Source: Bugulina stolonifera (taxonomy: Eukaryota; Bryozoa; Gymnolaemata; Cheilostomatida; Bugulidae). From it: DNA of 64,000 nucleotides. How positions within the stretch are numbered: the first letter of the stretch is position 1; the number at the start of each line of letters is the position of its first letter. The notes under the pieces were generated by a model, which saw only the letters and a program-made list of their open reading frames with translations, was not told the DNA's origin and did not search any database. The stretch covers positions 13,459,223-13,523,222 of the forward strand of contig OW285197.1 of the NCBI GenBank assembly GCA_935421135.1. The letters are read 5' to 3'. This document shows, piece by piece, positions 10,887-23,000 of this stretch. The translations under genes were made by a program, and so were the position numbers.

Positions 10887-13117
10887 ATGAAGTTATCACT
10901 GGTTACTCTACTTGCTCTGGTGGTATGTATCGCACTACTGGTTGATATGTCAGAAGCTCAAAGGAATAAGAAGGGAAGACGTGGAAAAAAAGGTACCTAG
11001 CTACATTTTATTGCTATGTTATCTAAAATTCAGTTTTTTATTGAATGTACATGTATTTCGGTGTAAAAGTCGGTAATAATGTCGAAGTCTATGGTCTGCA
11101 ATGCTTCTGATTAAATTTCTGGAATTCCTGGTTAGAAGTAAAAAATATCTACCACTAAGGAATAGAGTTACTGCCTTCCCAATGCTTGACACATTTTCTG
11201 GTGTTTAATATTAATATTTAGAAAATAAGTTTTTTAAGGGCTAACCTGTTTTGACTAGCCATATGGCTGTCTGTTTCAGCTTCAGAAAATTAAAAAACCC
11301 ACTTTGCCTGTTCTCAATTTATATGTACATTGACTAACCTTTTCTAATTTGAAGGATGTAGAGGACGTCCTAGAATCGCCAATGGAGTAGCTAAGCCGAA
11401 TCGTAGAGGTCGAGCAGCTTTTGTCACCTGTAATCCTGGATTCACTCTAAGTGGAAGGAAGAGAATCAGATGCAACAGGCGAACGAGAAAGTGGCTCGTT
11501 CGATCTACGAGTTGTTTAACTACAACTACACCAAATCGTAAGATATCAAACTCAATATCTATCAACGTGTATATCAGCATGTATATGTATATATAATAAT
11601 TATGGAGTCTCATTCTACAATGACATTTTACCTTAATGGTAGCACGTCAAGAGCTGTCCTTTCTTGATGTCTCCTAAACGTTGACATGCAGAGTAAGTCA
11701 AAATTCAAACTATTATTTGTTTTTAGCGGGAAGCAATGGATGCGGAAGTCCTCCACCAAATGTACTTAATGCCGCAGCTCCTGTCTTGTCTGATGGTGGA
11801 CTAACAGCACTCTACCAATGTGATGTCGGATTTCAAGTAGCCGGAGCTGGTGGTAACACACAAGCTTCTATCCAATGCAACACTATTGCTAACTTCTGGC
11901 CTTCAGCACCAAGCTGTGAGAGTAAGTTTGTATATTTATTTGTTTATTTATTTAGCAGATTAGCTAATAATATGACAGGATATAATATATTATGGTGCTT
12001 AGCATAAATTGTGGAAAATAATAGGGAAAACAGGTCATTATTGCAGCCACATAGACAAAGGTGGAAGGGCAGGTCACAAAAGTATTAACTGCTGCTACAT
12101 AAATTACATCTGTCACATGCACAGTGGTATACACCAGCCCATCTTGGTACAATACAGGTTCGATTATAACTAAACAACTGCAAATTAAACTGTAAATATG
12201 TGTACTTTATGCAGCACCATATATGGGAATAGTAACATATACATGTGGATGTATTAATATTAGATTATATTCTTGCGTTACTCCTCATTGCGGAATCAAT
12301 TGTACATGAAATGTAAAATTACTTTGATGGACAATGGGGAGAGTAAGAGAGGTGTAAGGGAGTGTCATATAGAAAACATAGTCGTGAGCACATAATTATT
12401 ATATAAACGTGTTGCTAATATTACGTTGCTATTTATTATTTTCACAGGAATCTGCCCCCCTCCAGGCAACATAGCAAACGCAGCTGTACCAACAGTGTTC
12501 AATGCTGGAACCTCTGCCACGTATAATTGTAATACAAACTACAGGGTTGGTGCCACAACTCTGGAATCAACCACAATTCAGTGTAACACAGCAACAAGAA
12601 CTTGGCCAGCAGTGACCTGTACAGGTAAGTACATCTGTACTCTCAAGTACATCTGTACTCTTACGTGTATATAGTTATACAGTTATGTACCGCTTACATT
12701 CAGTGAGAAGGGAATGCAAGTGTATAATCAGTAGATGACATTTTAACGGCACTGCATACCCTTTTTCTATGATCAAATAATCTGGGCTGGCTGTTTATTA
12801 TTTTGAGACTAAAAATTTATTTAGGCATTTAGAGATATTCAGGGAGTACATAAGTACTTGCCCCTTTACAGAATGAGTAGCTAGTCTGTGCTGTGTCAGC
12901 ATGTTATCATGTTATTTGTTATGTTTCAGAGTACGACTGTCTTCCCACCCCTACTGTAACCAATGGTAATCCACCAAGTGGCTCATTCAGCTACCCTATA
13001 GCCAGCTACACATGTGCTGCAGGTTTCTCACTGAAAGCTGGAACACCATCTATGATTCAGTGTACAAAGGGCTCTTGGCCTCTAGCACCAAACCTACCAG
13101 TCTGTGAGGCTGTTTAA
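10887..13117 (+). CDS. secreted four-sushi (CCP) domain protein
   Basis: Five coding exons (10887-10992, 11355-11537, 11727-11921, 12448-12624, 12930-13117) join with GT-AG borders into 282 codons. The first encodes a signal peptide (MKLSLVTLLALVVCIALLV, then a likely SEA/Q cut) and a basic stretch RNKKGRRGKK. Each of the other four encodes one sushi/CCP module: a first Cys, PPxxxNA or PxxANG-like loops, Y/F-x-C, GF, IQC, a conserved Trp near the end and a final Cys. All introns are phase 1, so every sushi exon is a symmetrical 1-1 cassette, as in complement and selectin genes. Module 1 is unusually basic (KRIRC, RRTRKW). There is no membrane segment, so the product is probably secreted; sushi domains bind proteins or glycans, and an immune or matrix role is only inference. 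AATAAA at about 13306 is a likely poly(A) signal. Confidence 0.88.
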
Positions 13118-13330
13118 TGAACCATGAAATAGTGCTGTTTTTATTGTTAAGTCGACACACTGATTTACAACATTGTGTTGTTCAGTAAGATATATAATTG
13201 TATGTGTCTGTTAACTACCGGTTATACATGTTAACTGGAACCTGGGTATTGTTATTTGTTTTTGTTTCACATTGTAACAGTATTAATGTTATTCTTGTTT
13301 AAGTTAAATAAACAACTGCAGTAATAATTG
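13118..13330 (+). other. 3' UTR of the sushi gene
   Basis: Sequence after TAA up to the AATAAA near 13306. A diverged copy of its last part recurs at 14790-14905. Confidence 0.5.
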
Positions 13331-13469
13331 AATCATGATAATTTTATACTCTCTAGTAACAGATTTGTCAGATAGTGACAGAGTTTCTTATTATATAATG
13401 AACAACTAGATATTTCTTGCACTAGTAGCAAGGGAAGAAACTGTGTGTGAAACAGCTTATTATATCTTA

Positions 13470-13630
13470 GTAGAACATCGTGTAGTTACTGTAGAACATC
13501 GTGTAGTTACTGTAGAACACCGTGTAGTTACAGTAGAGTAGAGCACCGTGTAGTTACTGTAGAACACTGTGTAGTTACTGTAGAACACTGTGTAGTTACT
13601 GTAGAACACCGTGTAGTTACAGTAGAACGT
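13470..13630. repeat. 21-bp minisatellite (GTAGAACACCGTGTAGTTACT)
   Basis: About seven to eight imperfect tandem copies downstream of the sushi gene. One 5-bp slip (GTAGAGTAGAGC) interrupts the period. Confidence 0.85.
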
Positions 13631-13639
13631 CATGTTGTA

Positions 13640-14786
13640 TAAGCAGTGAAGAAGTGACCAGCCTCTCGTTTCAGTAGGAATAAGTTGGAGTTGTTGTTTC
13701 ACGTTCTGCTGATAATCCGTTCTGCTGATAATCCGTGTGGATAGCCCAGAATTGTGCAGTTTAGTCAGCTGGCTGGATGCAGGCTGGTTACGTAGAGTAA
13801 CTTGACAATATTATTCATTTGATTACCTCTGTAACTCTCTAGTAGTCTGTGTAGCCATTAGCTGCACTTTAATTTTGCTCACAACTGCAGTACATGTATA
13901 TCAATAAGTAACACTGTTATATATGTTTGTTGGTGTTGTCTTCTCTTGTTATTCTAATCTGTTGAGCAGACAACTCTAAAGTAGAGTCTACTATTAAGCT
14001 GATAAATGAACAATACTTACAAGTAAACAAAAGTAGATAGTCTGGTTGATCATAGTCCAGCTACATGTAGTAGAGGGTTAGTGTAATTCTCACACGACAC
14101 CCTCAGGTACCCTGACTCAGTGACAGCTGCCTGACATTCATTGCTTTTTGTTCAAGCTACCAGTAATGCAGCTGGCAAAGTAGCATCATGGTAGGCCATT
14201 TATGTACTGTATAATATTACAATGGCTGGCTGTCACTGGTTCGACCTCTCCTATACATGTCTATGTGTCTTGTACGTGTATAAACCCTCAGAAGACTGTG
14301 AAACAAGTCAGAGTGCTACACAACTAAACTCTGTATTATTCCAAGAAATCCAGTTGCACCATAAGCACTATGGCCTATTGGGTCAATTCCTCAAGAAAGT
14401 GTACAATATTGAGACAGGCTTATAGGTACATGTGCACTTAAACTAGCTACTCCACTTCGTATATTATTTGGTAATATACTAGATATCTACCAAGTGTGTA
14501 CTCTCAAACCATACATATTGTCCCAGGTTTAAATGTGTCACCTACTTAGAATTGTCTTCCCTCTAATAACTCCTCCAGCTTCAATAGGACCCTTTCAACA
14601 ATATACCTTATAGAGCAGCAGGTTAGGAAATATTCTTGGAAATTTGACCAAAAGGGTACACAAGTGAGAAGGGAAGGTGTGTGTGTGCTCGTACTGTAAC
14701 AAAGGTACATTGTATAGGAGATGTCCACTCTTGAACAGTAGTAGTAAGGAGAAGATAACTCCCAGAAAGATACACAACCACGGCAA
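13640..14786. other. intergenic, no gene seen
   Basis: Unique AT-rich DNA. The frame at 14222-14425 starts with ATG and runs 67 codons, but it has no leader, family motif or splice partner that I can see. Confidence 0.45.
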
Positions 14787-14789
14787 AAA

Positions 14790-14905
14790 TGTTAATTGGA
14801 ATCTGAGATTTGATGTTTTGCTTCTGTTTTACATTGTAGCAGTATTAATGTTATTCTTGAGTTCTAGTGATAATTCTATACTGTCTACTAAGATATTTCT
14901 CTGAT
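14790..14905 (+). repeat. diverged duplicate of the sushi-gene 3' UTR
   Basis: The stretch from GTTAATTGGAATCTGAG through ACATTGTAGCAGTATTAATG to GATAATTCTATACT aligns by eye with 13228-13380 (GTTAACTGGAACCTGGG, ACATTGTAACAGTATTAATG, GATAATTTTATACT). This suggests a former tandem gene copy whose coding part is lost, or a segmental duplication. Confidence 0.6.
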
Positions 14906-14906
14906 A

Positions 14907-15197
14907 GTGACCAATAGTGACCAATAGTGACCAATAGTGACCAATAGTGGCCAATAGTGGCCAATAGTAGCCAATAGTGACCAATAGTGGCCGATAGTGG
15001 CCAATAGTGGCCAATAGTGGCCGATAGTGGCCGATAGTGACCAATAGTGTCCAATAGTGGCCAATAGTGGCCAATAGTGGCCAATAGTGGTCAATAGTGG
15101 CTAATAGTGGCCAATAGTGGCCGATAGTGGCCAATAGTGGCCAATAGTGGCCAATAGTGGCCAATAGTGGCCGATAGTGACCAATAGTGACCAATGT
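14907..15197. repeat. 10-bp minisatellite (CCAATAGTGG)
   Basis: About 29 copies of a 10-bp unit with T/G and C/A variants. On the minus strand it reads open as WPLLATIGHY-like peptide repeats; nothing suggests it is expressed. Confidence 0.93.
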
Positions 15198-15480
15198 TTC
15201 TATCAGAACAATTAGATACCTCTATCTCTAATATTAGTAGTGCATGTACATGTACATGATTGTGCCACCTAATCAATCCTAGTTAATCATTGTACCAGTA
15301 ATCAATATTTACTGTAAAAGCACGATATTATTATTATTTTACCATTTCATTATTATTTTTCTGTAATTAAAATGCTCAAATAAACTACAAATAATTGCAT
15401 ACCAGACATATTTCAGACTGATGAACATTTAAATACTTCAATTGAGTTCATTGACCATCGAAATTGAGATGAGCCATCCT

Positions 15481-15655
15481 GCTACATGTTTAGAGTACCT
15501 GCTACATGTTTAGAGTACCTGCTACATGTTTAGAGTACCTGCTACATGTTTAGAGTACCTGCTACATGTTTAGGGCACCTGCTACATGTGTAGGGCACCT
15601 GCTACATGTTTAGGGCACCTGCTACATGTTTAGGGCACCTGCTACATGTTTAGAG
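15481..15655. repeat. 20-bp minisatellite overlapping the stop codon of the large gene
   Basis: About nine copies of GCTACATGTTTAGAGTACCT (variants GGGCACCT). The rightmost copy contains the last codons and TAG of the large minus-strand gene (CTACATGTT is the complement of AACATGTAG at 15642-15650), so the array is a tandem amplification of the gene's own stop region into the 3' UTR. Confidence 0.9.
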
Positions 15656-17004
15656 TGCGTTTCTTAACATTCTTAAGAGCACCCTTAGTGTTTACTGAAG
15701 TACCATGAGCACCACCCATCTTGTTATCCACTGACACAATACTAGCCTTAGAGGCAGATCCTCCAACACCTCCTTTCTTCTGTCCCCCTTTCTTTCCCTT
15801 CTTTCCTTTGTTTCCTTTGTTTCCTTTTAAAAGCAGCAATGAAAATCTAACCCTGATGCTATTTTCATATTTTTTCTAGAGAACCAAAAAACCGCAGCAG
15901 CCCCCTTGTTTTTCCAACCAATCACAAACATGAATATCAACCTATATAAGCTTTTAAAACTGATTTTTTTTAGCTGAGAGTTTTTGCAGTTTCTGTTGAA
16001 TTATACAGAATATACTAGAGCGCCACATTCACAGATATTGTTAAGCTAATTTCTGTAATTTCATAACATCAATGATCTAACTTGGCATTGACCTCATATA
16101 CTTGTGCAGGTTGGGCTATTACTTAAATAAGTGCCTAACTTTACTGGCACACAGAGTAAACTTGAGAATCTGATTATTTAAGTGGACAAGTAAGTGTCAA
16201 GCACCTGTTTGTACCTGTGTGTTCATGGAAAGAACTCACTCACCTGCTACATTGATGTCACTCTTGTACGCCTGCTCCATCTGTTTAGACTGCAGGACAC
16301 TCTTTCTCTCTACAGATGAAAATAGACGCTGAGCAGAATACTGGATGATATTTGAGTAATATAAATATACGTAAAGGCAATCTTTGAAGATCATGACAAA
16401 GCACGGCTGATCTCAGAGCAAAGTTATTGTACATGCAAGCATACAATGATTATAAATCTACATGCTTGTGATTTTAATTTTATTTTACATGTTTATAGAT
16501 CAGATTCAAAATTAACATTTTAACATACAGTTGTCTCTAAAGGCAGTGCTTACGTTCTATCCTTGATTGCTTCTCCATCACTCTCTCTTTGGTTTCCTCC
16601 AGCTCCTTGCTGTTATCTGGTTCTGGTGCCTTCATCTTACCTAAAACACACAGATTCCAGGATAACCTAGTAGGCCAAAATGGTATTCTAAAAGTTTGAG
16701 AGTACAATCTTGAATAGTTCATGCGGATGCACTCCTGGAATGTCTGCAAATGGCATACCAAATGCGTAGAGGTTGTAGACAGTGTTAAGTACAACATACT
16801 GTTTCTCCTGATGAACACCGTCACCATGATGATGGCCAGAATTCCCACAGCCATTCCTATAGCTATGATGGTGGCAGCGATGTCTTCTTTCTTAGAGTTC
16901 TCCTCTGCTAAGATACTCTGCTGTGATTTAACTGAAGCCTTCAATGCCACTTTCTCTACACAACTGCCAAACTTACACTCACTTCCCTTAGAGCAGTCGG
17001 ATGT
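15642..17004 (-). CDS. large gene exons 76-79: transmembrane helix and cytoplasmic tail
   Basis: Exons: 16800-17004, 16554-16640, 16244-16309, 15642-15823. Exon 76 finishes the last Cys module (CSKGSECKFGSC), then has a hydrophobic helix (IIAIGMAVGILAIIMVTVF) followed by the stop-transfer IRR, giving a type I topology. Exons 77 and 78 are charged and helical (KELEETKERVMEKQSRIE, SVLQSKQMEQAYKS), consistent with a short coiled coil. Exon 79 is Lys/Gly-rich (GNKGNKGKKGKKGGQKKGG) and ends in KKRTLNM and TAG. The frame also stays open through the intron 16641-16799, so a retained-intron form is possible. The stop codon sits at the edge of a 20-bp minisatellite. Confidence 0.85.
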
Positions 17005-20000
17005 CTGTCCATGAACAAATAGTCTATTTAAACCATTTAACCTACACATGTACATGTAAGTACAACTCCATGTTAATAGATATTTGTAACAAGCTTCTGT
17101 TGTAATAAATGACTAAACAAGTGTGTTATGGTGCCACCGACCAAGACATACTTAGTCACTTGAGTAAAAGTAGTAATGGCTTCCCAACCAAGTATATCTA
17201 CTAAATTTCTGGTACAACAGGAGGAGGAAAAAATTTCAAAACAGGAATTTATTTGTGAACAAAACTTCTAACTGCTTCAGTGCAGCCAGAAATAATTCAG
17301 TGATCCTAATAAGGTTGTGCATCGGTGTAATAGACTTACACTAACACAATACTGTAGCTGCTCACACTCCCCATTGACGAGTAAGGCACCGATGAGACAA
17401 GCACACCAGCCGTTGTAGCAGTACGTCAGGTTACCCACTTCCTGTAGACATTCATCACTTTTCTCACACTCGACGTTAAATGCTGTGACAGCTTGAGTGT
17501 ACTTAGTATCTGAAATACAAAGATTGCTATTGGTCGATACATTTACTTTATCCAATCATTGTTAAACAGCATTACATGGACTCCATATAACTGGTAGAAG
17601 TGCATGTACAATGACAAATGGTCAAAGTGTTGCAAATCTGCTCACCAACACAAGATGGCTGAAGTCCACTGCACAGCAGGTTTACACAGCTGGTGTCGGC
17701 GGCACAACTAATGTCTTCACACTCATTATTGTCTGCCAAACATTGCTTCTCCTCATAACAGTAGGCTGTATTACATACACACTTACCTAGGTAAGTGAAT
17801 AGAGAAGTTATCACCCATTTAATTTTACATCGAGATGGAAATATGTAAACAACTCCACAGTCTATAAATGTGATTGGTGTAGAAGAGTTGTCTAAGAAAT
17901 TAGCAAATTGGTTTCTCTCTCAGCAGTAATTAAATTCCCTTAACACAAACTTTTTACTATATTGTAAACGCAATGGTGATGCAAAGCTGAGCCTAACTAC
18001 ATGTACATGGTACAAAGATAGATCTAACAGAATGCGAAGAAAAAAGGCATACTCATTTTAGCCTGATAACTCAACGTACCAGTTTCAGTATCACAGAAAC
18101 TTTTTGGAACTAGGGCACAATCATTGTCTGTCGTGCAGTCTATTGTGGTTGTCTTGTTCAAATCTTGGATACACTTTGTCCCGGCTGAATCCAGTTTAAA
18201 ACCAGTTTTACAGACACACATTCCTGTCTGCTGATTGCACTTCATGTTGGTGTCCTGGCATTTGGCTGCCTCACTGCATGGAGAGCACTGCACAAAGAAA
18301 CAAAGATAGATGTAGAATCCAAGACTACTTGATAAAGACCTTTCCAGAAGTCATTAGAATAATCATGTGAAAGTGGCCCAAACCCAATAGAAGAGTGCTT
18401 AGTCACCTGGTTAGGTCTAGGACTAGTGGAGTAAGAATGATGTGACGCTCTGTACTGAGTTAGTTGATGGAGTGACTCACCCTAAAGCAGACCATGTCAA
18501 ATAGCCATTCACACTTGTAAGGTTGAGAGAGAGATCTCCTCATTCCATCTGTGCACTGACATTCGTATGATTCACCGTTCAGAGCACAGATCTCAAACTC
18601 TGGGTCTGAGCAGCTTCCACTGATCCTACCACCAGGTGTACATGGAGGGTCTCCATCTGCAGAAAAACCAGACAGGTAAAGTTTTAGCTGCAGTGAGCTC
18701 TGGTTCTATTTCATGTGTTATTCGTTACTACATTGTAGTCACCAGTTACCAGTTACCAGTTACCAGTTACCAGTTACCAGTTACCAGTTACCAGTTAACT
18801 CGTTTTGTAATCTAAAGCATATTATGTGAGGTTTATATAAAGTTTACACGGAACTGCTTCACTCAATATAATCTCTACTTCCATGCCATATACGATGGTA
18901 CAGCTGCTATGAGTTGATATACAAATAACTAGAATATCTTACAGCTGGGTGGTAACTTTTCAATGTCAAGATCACAGTATCCATCTTCTGAACATTTCTG
19001 GTGATTGAGGCAGGAGTTGGGATTGTTACACTCCACCAAGCAGGCTCCATCTACACACTTAGTCCCATCACCACAGTCTGGTGTAGTCGTACAGGAGGCA
19101 TAGCAATACCCATCCACACATTTCCTGGACTCTCCGCAAGGTGTAGTAGGACTACAGGCTATGAATCAGATGTTTGAATGCGTTATATTGAACTCGCTTG
19201 CCAGGATGAAATACACAATTACAAAATCACATGTATTTATTGTGCGGTTCCGTAACTCTCACCGTTATGCGTCTCTGCTACAGACACAGAATATAATAAG
19301 GTTTCGTATCTGCTAAATAACAAAGTACAGCTCCTTACCTTCCAGAGGAATGTAGCAGACAGCTCCAGCATATCGCACCATTCCTTCCTGGCAGACACAA
19401 TCTCCTGTTGATTCTCTGCAGATTGAGTTACCAATCACCTGCCAGCACTCCGTTGCCTTGCTCAGTAGCTCCTGCAGGAGTAATTTACAGATTAGACGAC
19501 TGCATTCGATAAGATCTGAGTTATACGAACTGTTAGTCAATATACAGGAGTGAAGGCTATTTAGTACCTGAGTGAAACCATCTGGAACTACAGTGGTTGG
19601 AGGACACAGAACTCTGTAGTTGACACACATGTCTGCAGTGACTGTCTTATGACCACATCCAGAATAGTCCTCCATCGGATCACTCTCACAAGTCACTAAA
19701 ACAGAGGGGCTCGTGTCACTAGCCTGCATGATACAATCTATACACAACTGTAAATACCAGGCTACATATCTCTAGCTCCACATGCCATACTTTTCACACA
19801 TTCTACATGCATGCATTAGTTATATTGCACTAAGGATGGGAGCTGTATACTGTACTTTAAGTTTCAAGAAGAGATGAAGTCCATTTGTGCAAATTTAAAC
19901 ATGCCACCTACAGACATGTACATTTTGTAGGCTAGAGACGTCGACTACCTACAGGTATGCATCATAAGGAACCGAAATGACATAGCTTATGATTGTAATG

Positions 20001-23000
20001 TAGACCCTCACTATCTGGACTACTCACTATCTGGACAGTCTTTGAGACAGAGTCCATCCTGGCATATGTACTCTGGTGAGGTGCAGGATTTAGTTACTAC
20101 TTGGTTACAGCTTGGTTGACAGAACTCTTCTAGGCAGACATTGTCAGATTCACAGTCTGAGTCCGACTCACACTCAGTAGTGTTAGTGGTGTTTAGTAGC
20201 TGGCAGTCGCTACTGCTATTACTCTTCACTGAGCAGATCTCCCTACACACTCCTGGTATATTAGAAGAGCGTAATGTAAAGGACAGATTAGTAAGGGTTA
20301 ACTAGTAGACTAAGTGAGTGACTATAGGCGTGTCATGAGAATGGAGTAAAAAATCAGTCAAAGGTTCTGCTACACCTGTGGATTGAGTGCCAATATTAAC
20401 AAAATCTGGGACCAGTTGTGGGGGATGTTTAGCAGGATGGATGAAGTAACTTCCAATATAAATTTAAATGAGCATCAGGTGAAGGCAACAAACTCAGATC
20501 AACTACTGGCATATTTAAGATATAAGACATACATTTGTATTTGTAAAACACAAGAATTTTCTGAAATAAATGTGATGCTCTGACATATTATGTTGCCGCA
20601 TACTATTATTCTTGCAATAGGATGGCACTTAGGGCACTTGGGGCACCTGTGGCAGTTAGTCTAGTACATGTATATGATTATTGATTAGCTGACACAATAC
20701 TGACCATAATGACATCTCTGATCAGGTAGACAGTCATCAGTAGTCTGACACCTAAACACACAGAACCCTACCTCACAATGCTGTCTGTACCCACAATCCT
20801 CGGCTACCAGGCAGTCGTACACACAGTAACCTATCAACATACAAACAATTTTGCTCGAGTTGCACTGCAACAGCTTATTGTCCTCAAAGTTTGCATGGAA
20901 AACTTGTTATAAGAAAATTGAGGAGAAATCTTGATCAGAACATGCCATCCATACTAAGGTAGGGCTGTAACAAGGATTTGTTCAGTTGTGGCAAAGAGGG
21001 GAGGAAGGGTGAAGTACTGCAACTGTGATTATTTCAATGTAATAAGTAATTATTATCATAATTTAAATACTAAACTTAGTTCAAAATCCTAGATTTCTGA
21101 AATGTCCTCAAATGTGTTCTAACCAGGACTGTTACTATGTCATCATGTCATGTTGCTTACCATTGGCACAGATGAGTTCATCTGGACAGGTGATACCAGA
21201 GTCTTCTCCGCAGCCAGGATAGCAGAGGTATCCTCTGCAGAAAGAACCAGACTCTGTGCAGGTGGTTTCACATGTCTCCAGAATGTCCTTGACACAACGG
21301 TTACCGTACCGCACTCTGTCTTCCTCTTCACACTCGCATCTGGTACAGCATGTATGATATATATTCACGTGCATAATATAAATAATATTATCTATATCAT
21401 AATAACTGTCTAAGTTTATCGTATAAAAACCGAATATGCTTGTACATTTTATATGAATGTGTAGATTTACCCGGAGTAACATAGAGTTGTAAATAGTGTA
21501 TATACATGTGAATGTGCACAGCCATCATTATTCATTGCAGTTGATTGTCTGGATAAATCTTGAGTGAATTAGAATTCTGTGTTTTACATTCTTTGACACA
21601 AAAACATCCCAGTGTATACGCTATGCGAGGAGTGAAGATTTTACCTTGAGTAATATAAAAATAGATTACACTTTATATTTGATGTTTTTACTTACGAGAT
21701 GAAAAGAAAAACTGTAGTAAACAGTCACCTGTTAGTCTCCAGCGAGCAGGTGGAGTGAGGCATTACGTTGTGACACGTAGAGCCAGTGATCTGTGTGAGT
21801 GGACAGGTGGGTGTCTGGTCAACACATTCACCCACATCCTTTGGTGTACAAACACACTTTCCTTGTATACAAAGCTCGTCTCGGCCTGTGACAGTTTAAT
21901 AAACAATACTTGATGAGGCCAATGCAAGAAGTTGAATAGTTAGTGCATGGCGGCAGCAACTTAACAGATAATATGTAAATGGGACCAACATCACTTTGGG
22001 ATTGATATTGATACTACGCACAGTAGTTATGTCGCCAAAATCTTGGCAAAACATCACAAACACCAAAAACATGAAGAAACCAGAAGTTTTCAAAGTGGCG
22101 GGAACAAGCAATGTCTATTTGCCAAGGCTTTTAACCAGAATATCACAGGTATACGCCGTAACAGCGTATAATATACATGCATTGCACGACTTACCGCACT
22201 CTGTGTGGGTGTAACATCTGTAGTGAGCCTTAGATTCTGGCATACACATGCTACTGACACAGACTTGACCTTGAGCACAGTCTAAATTTGTGTCACACTT
22301 GATTGCATTGAGGGAGATACAAATACCCCTCTCTTCATCACATATTAATTTAGAAGGGCAGGTTATATTCAGTGCGGAGCTACACTCTACCTTGCAGTTT
22401 CCCTCTGTCAAACAAACATCGCAGTTATGTAGATGGCAACACAGTAGATAGCACGGGGCTTACCTCAATGGAAGGTAGCAATATCTCACAAGTTACACAC
22501 GTATTCAGTTTAGGAGAGCATCAACAAACACCCAGACTGTTCCCAAAAAGATGAGATAAATTTTTACAAAAAATTCAAAACTGCGTATTAGCCACATGTT
22601 ACTACTACATGTACATACACTGCTGCTTTGTGTAATAACAGTTACAATGAATGTGTATAATGAAAGCTGCAATGGTTTATGCAGTACATTTACCTGAAAC
22701 AGCACATTTAAAGTTTTCGCCACAGTTGGAATCGTCTTCACATTGTCCAACACAAACATTTTCCGAGCAGTGCAGGCCTTCTGCGCAGTCCGAGGTTTCC
22801 AGGCATTCATCAACACATCCAGGGTCACTCGGCTGCAAACACAGAAGCATACCCCTTATTATCGCAAATATTCACTGACATTGTGTGACAAGCTTAAGCA
22901 TGGAAGATAGGAAATGACATCACTCACCGTACACTTCTGATGACAATATCCCTGCATGCAGTGAGCTGTAGGTGCGCACTCTGTGTCTGTGTTACACTTG

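Noticed and set aside
14222..14425. A 67-codon plus-strand frame
   Set aside because: No recognisable motif, signal peptide or neighbouring exons.
14829..15276. Minus-strand frames encoding WPLLATIGHY repeats
   Set aside because: Translation of the 10-bp minisatellite, no independent support.
16641..16799. Continuous frame between exons 76 and 77 read as one long terminal exon
   Set aside because: A good donor (GTATGT) and acceptor (GTGTTTTAG) remove it in frame, and the joined tail is more plausible; retention stays possible.
20383..20583. A 66-codon plus-strand frame inside an intron of the large gene
   Set aside because: AT-rich intronic sequence with no protein resemblance.
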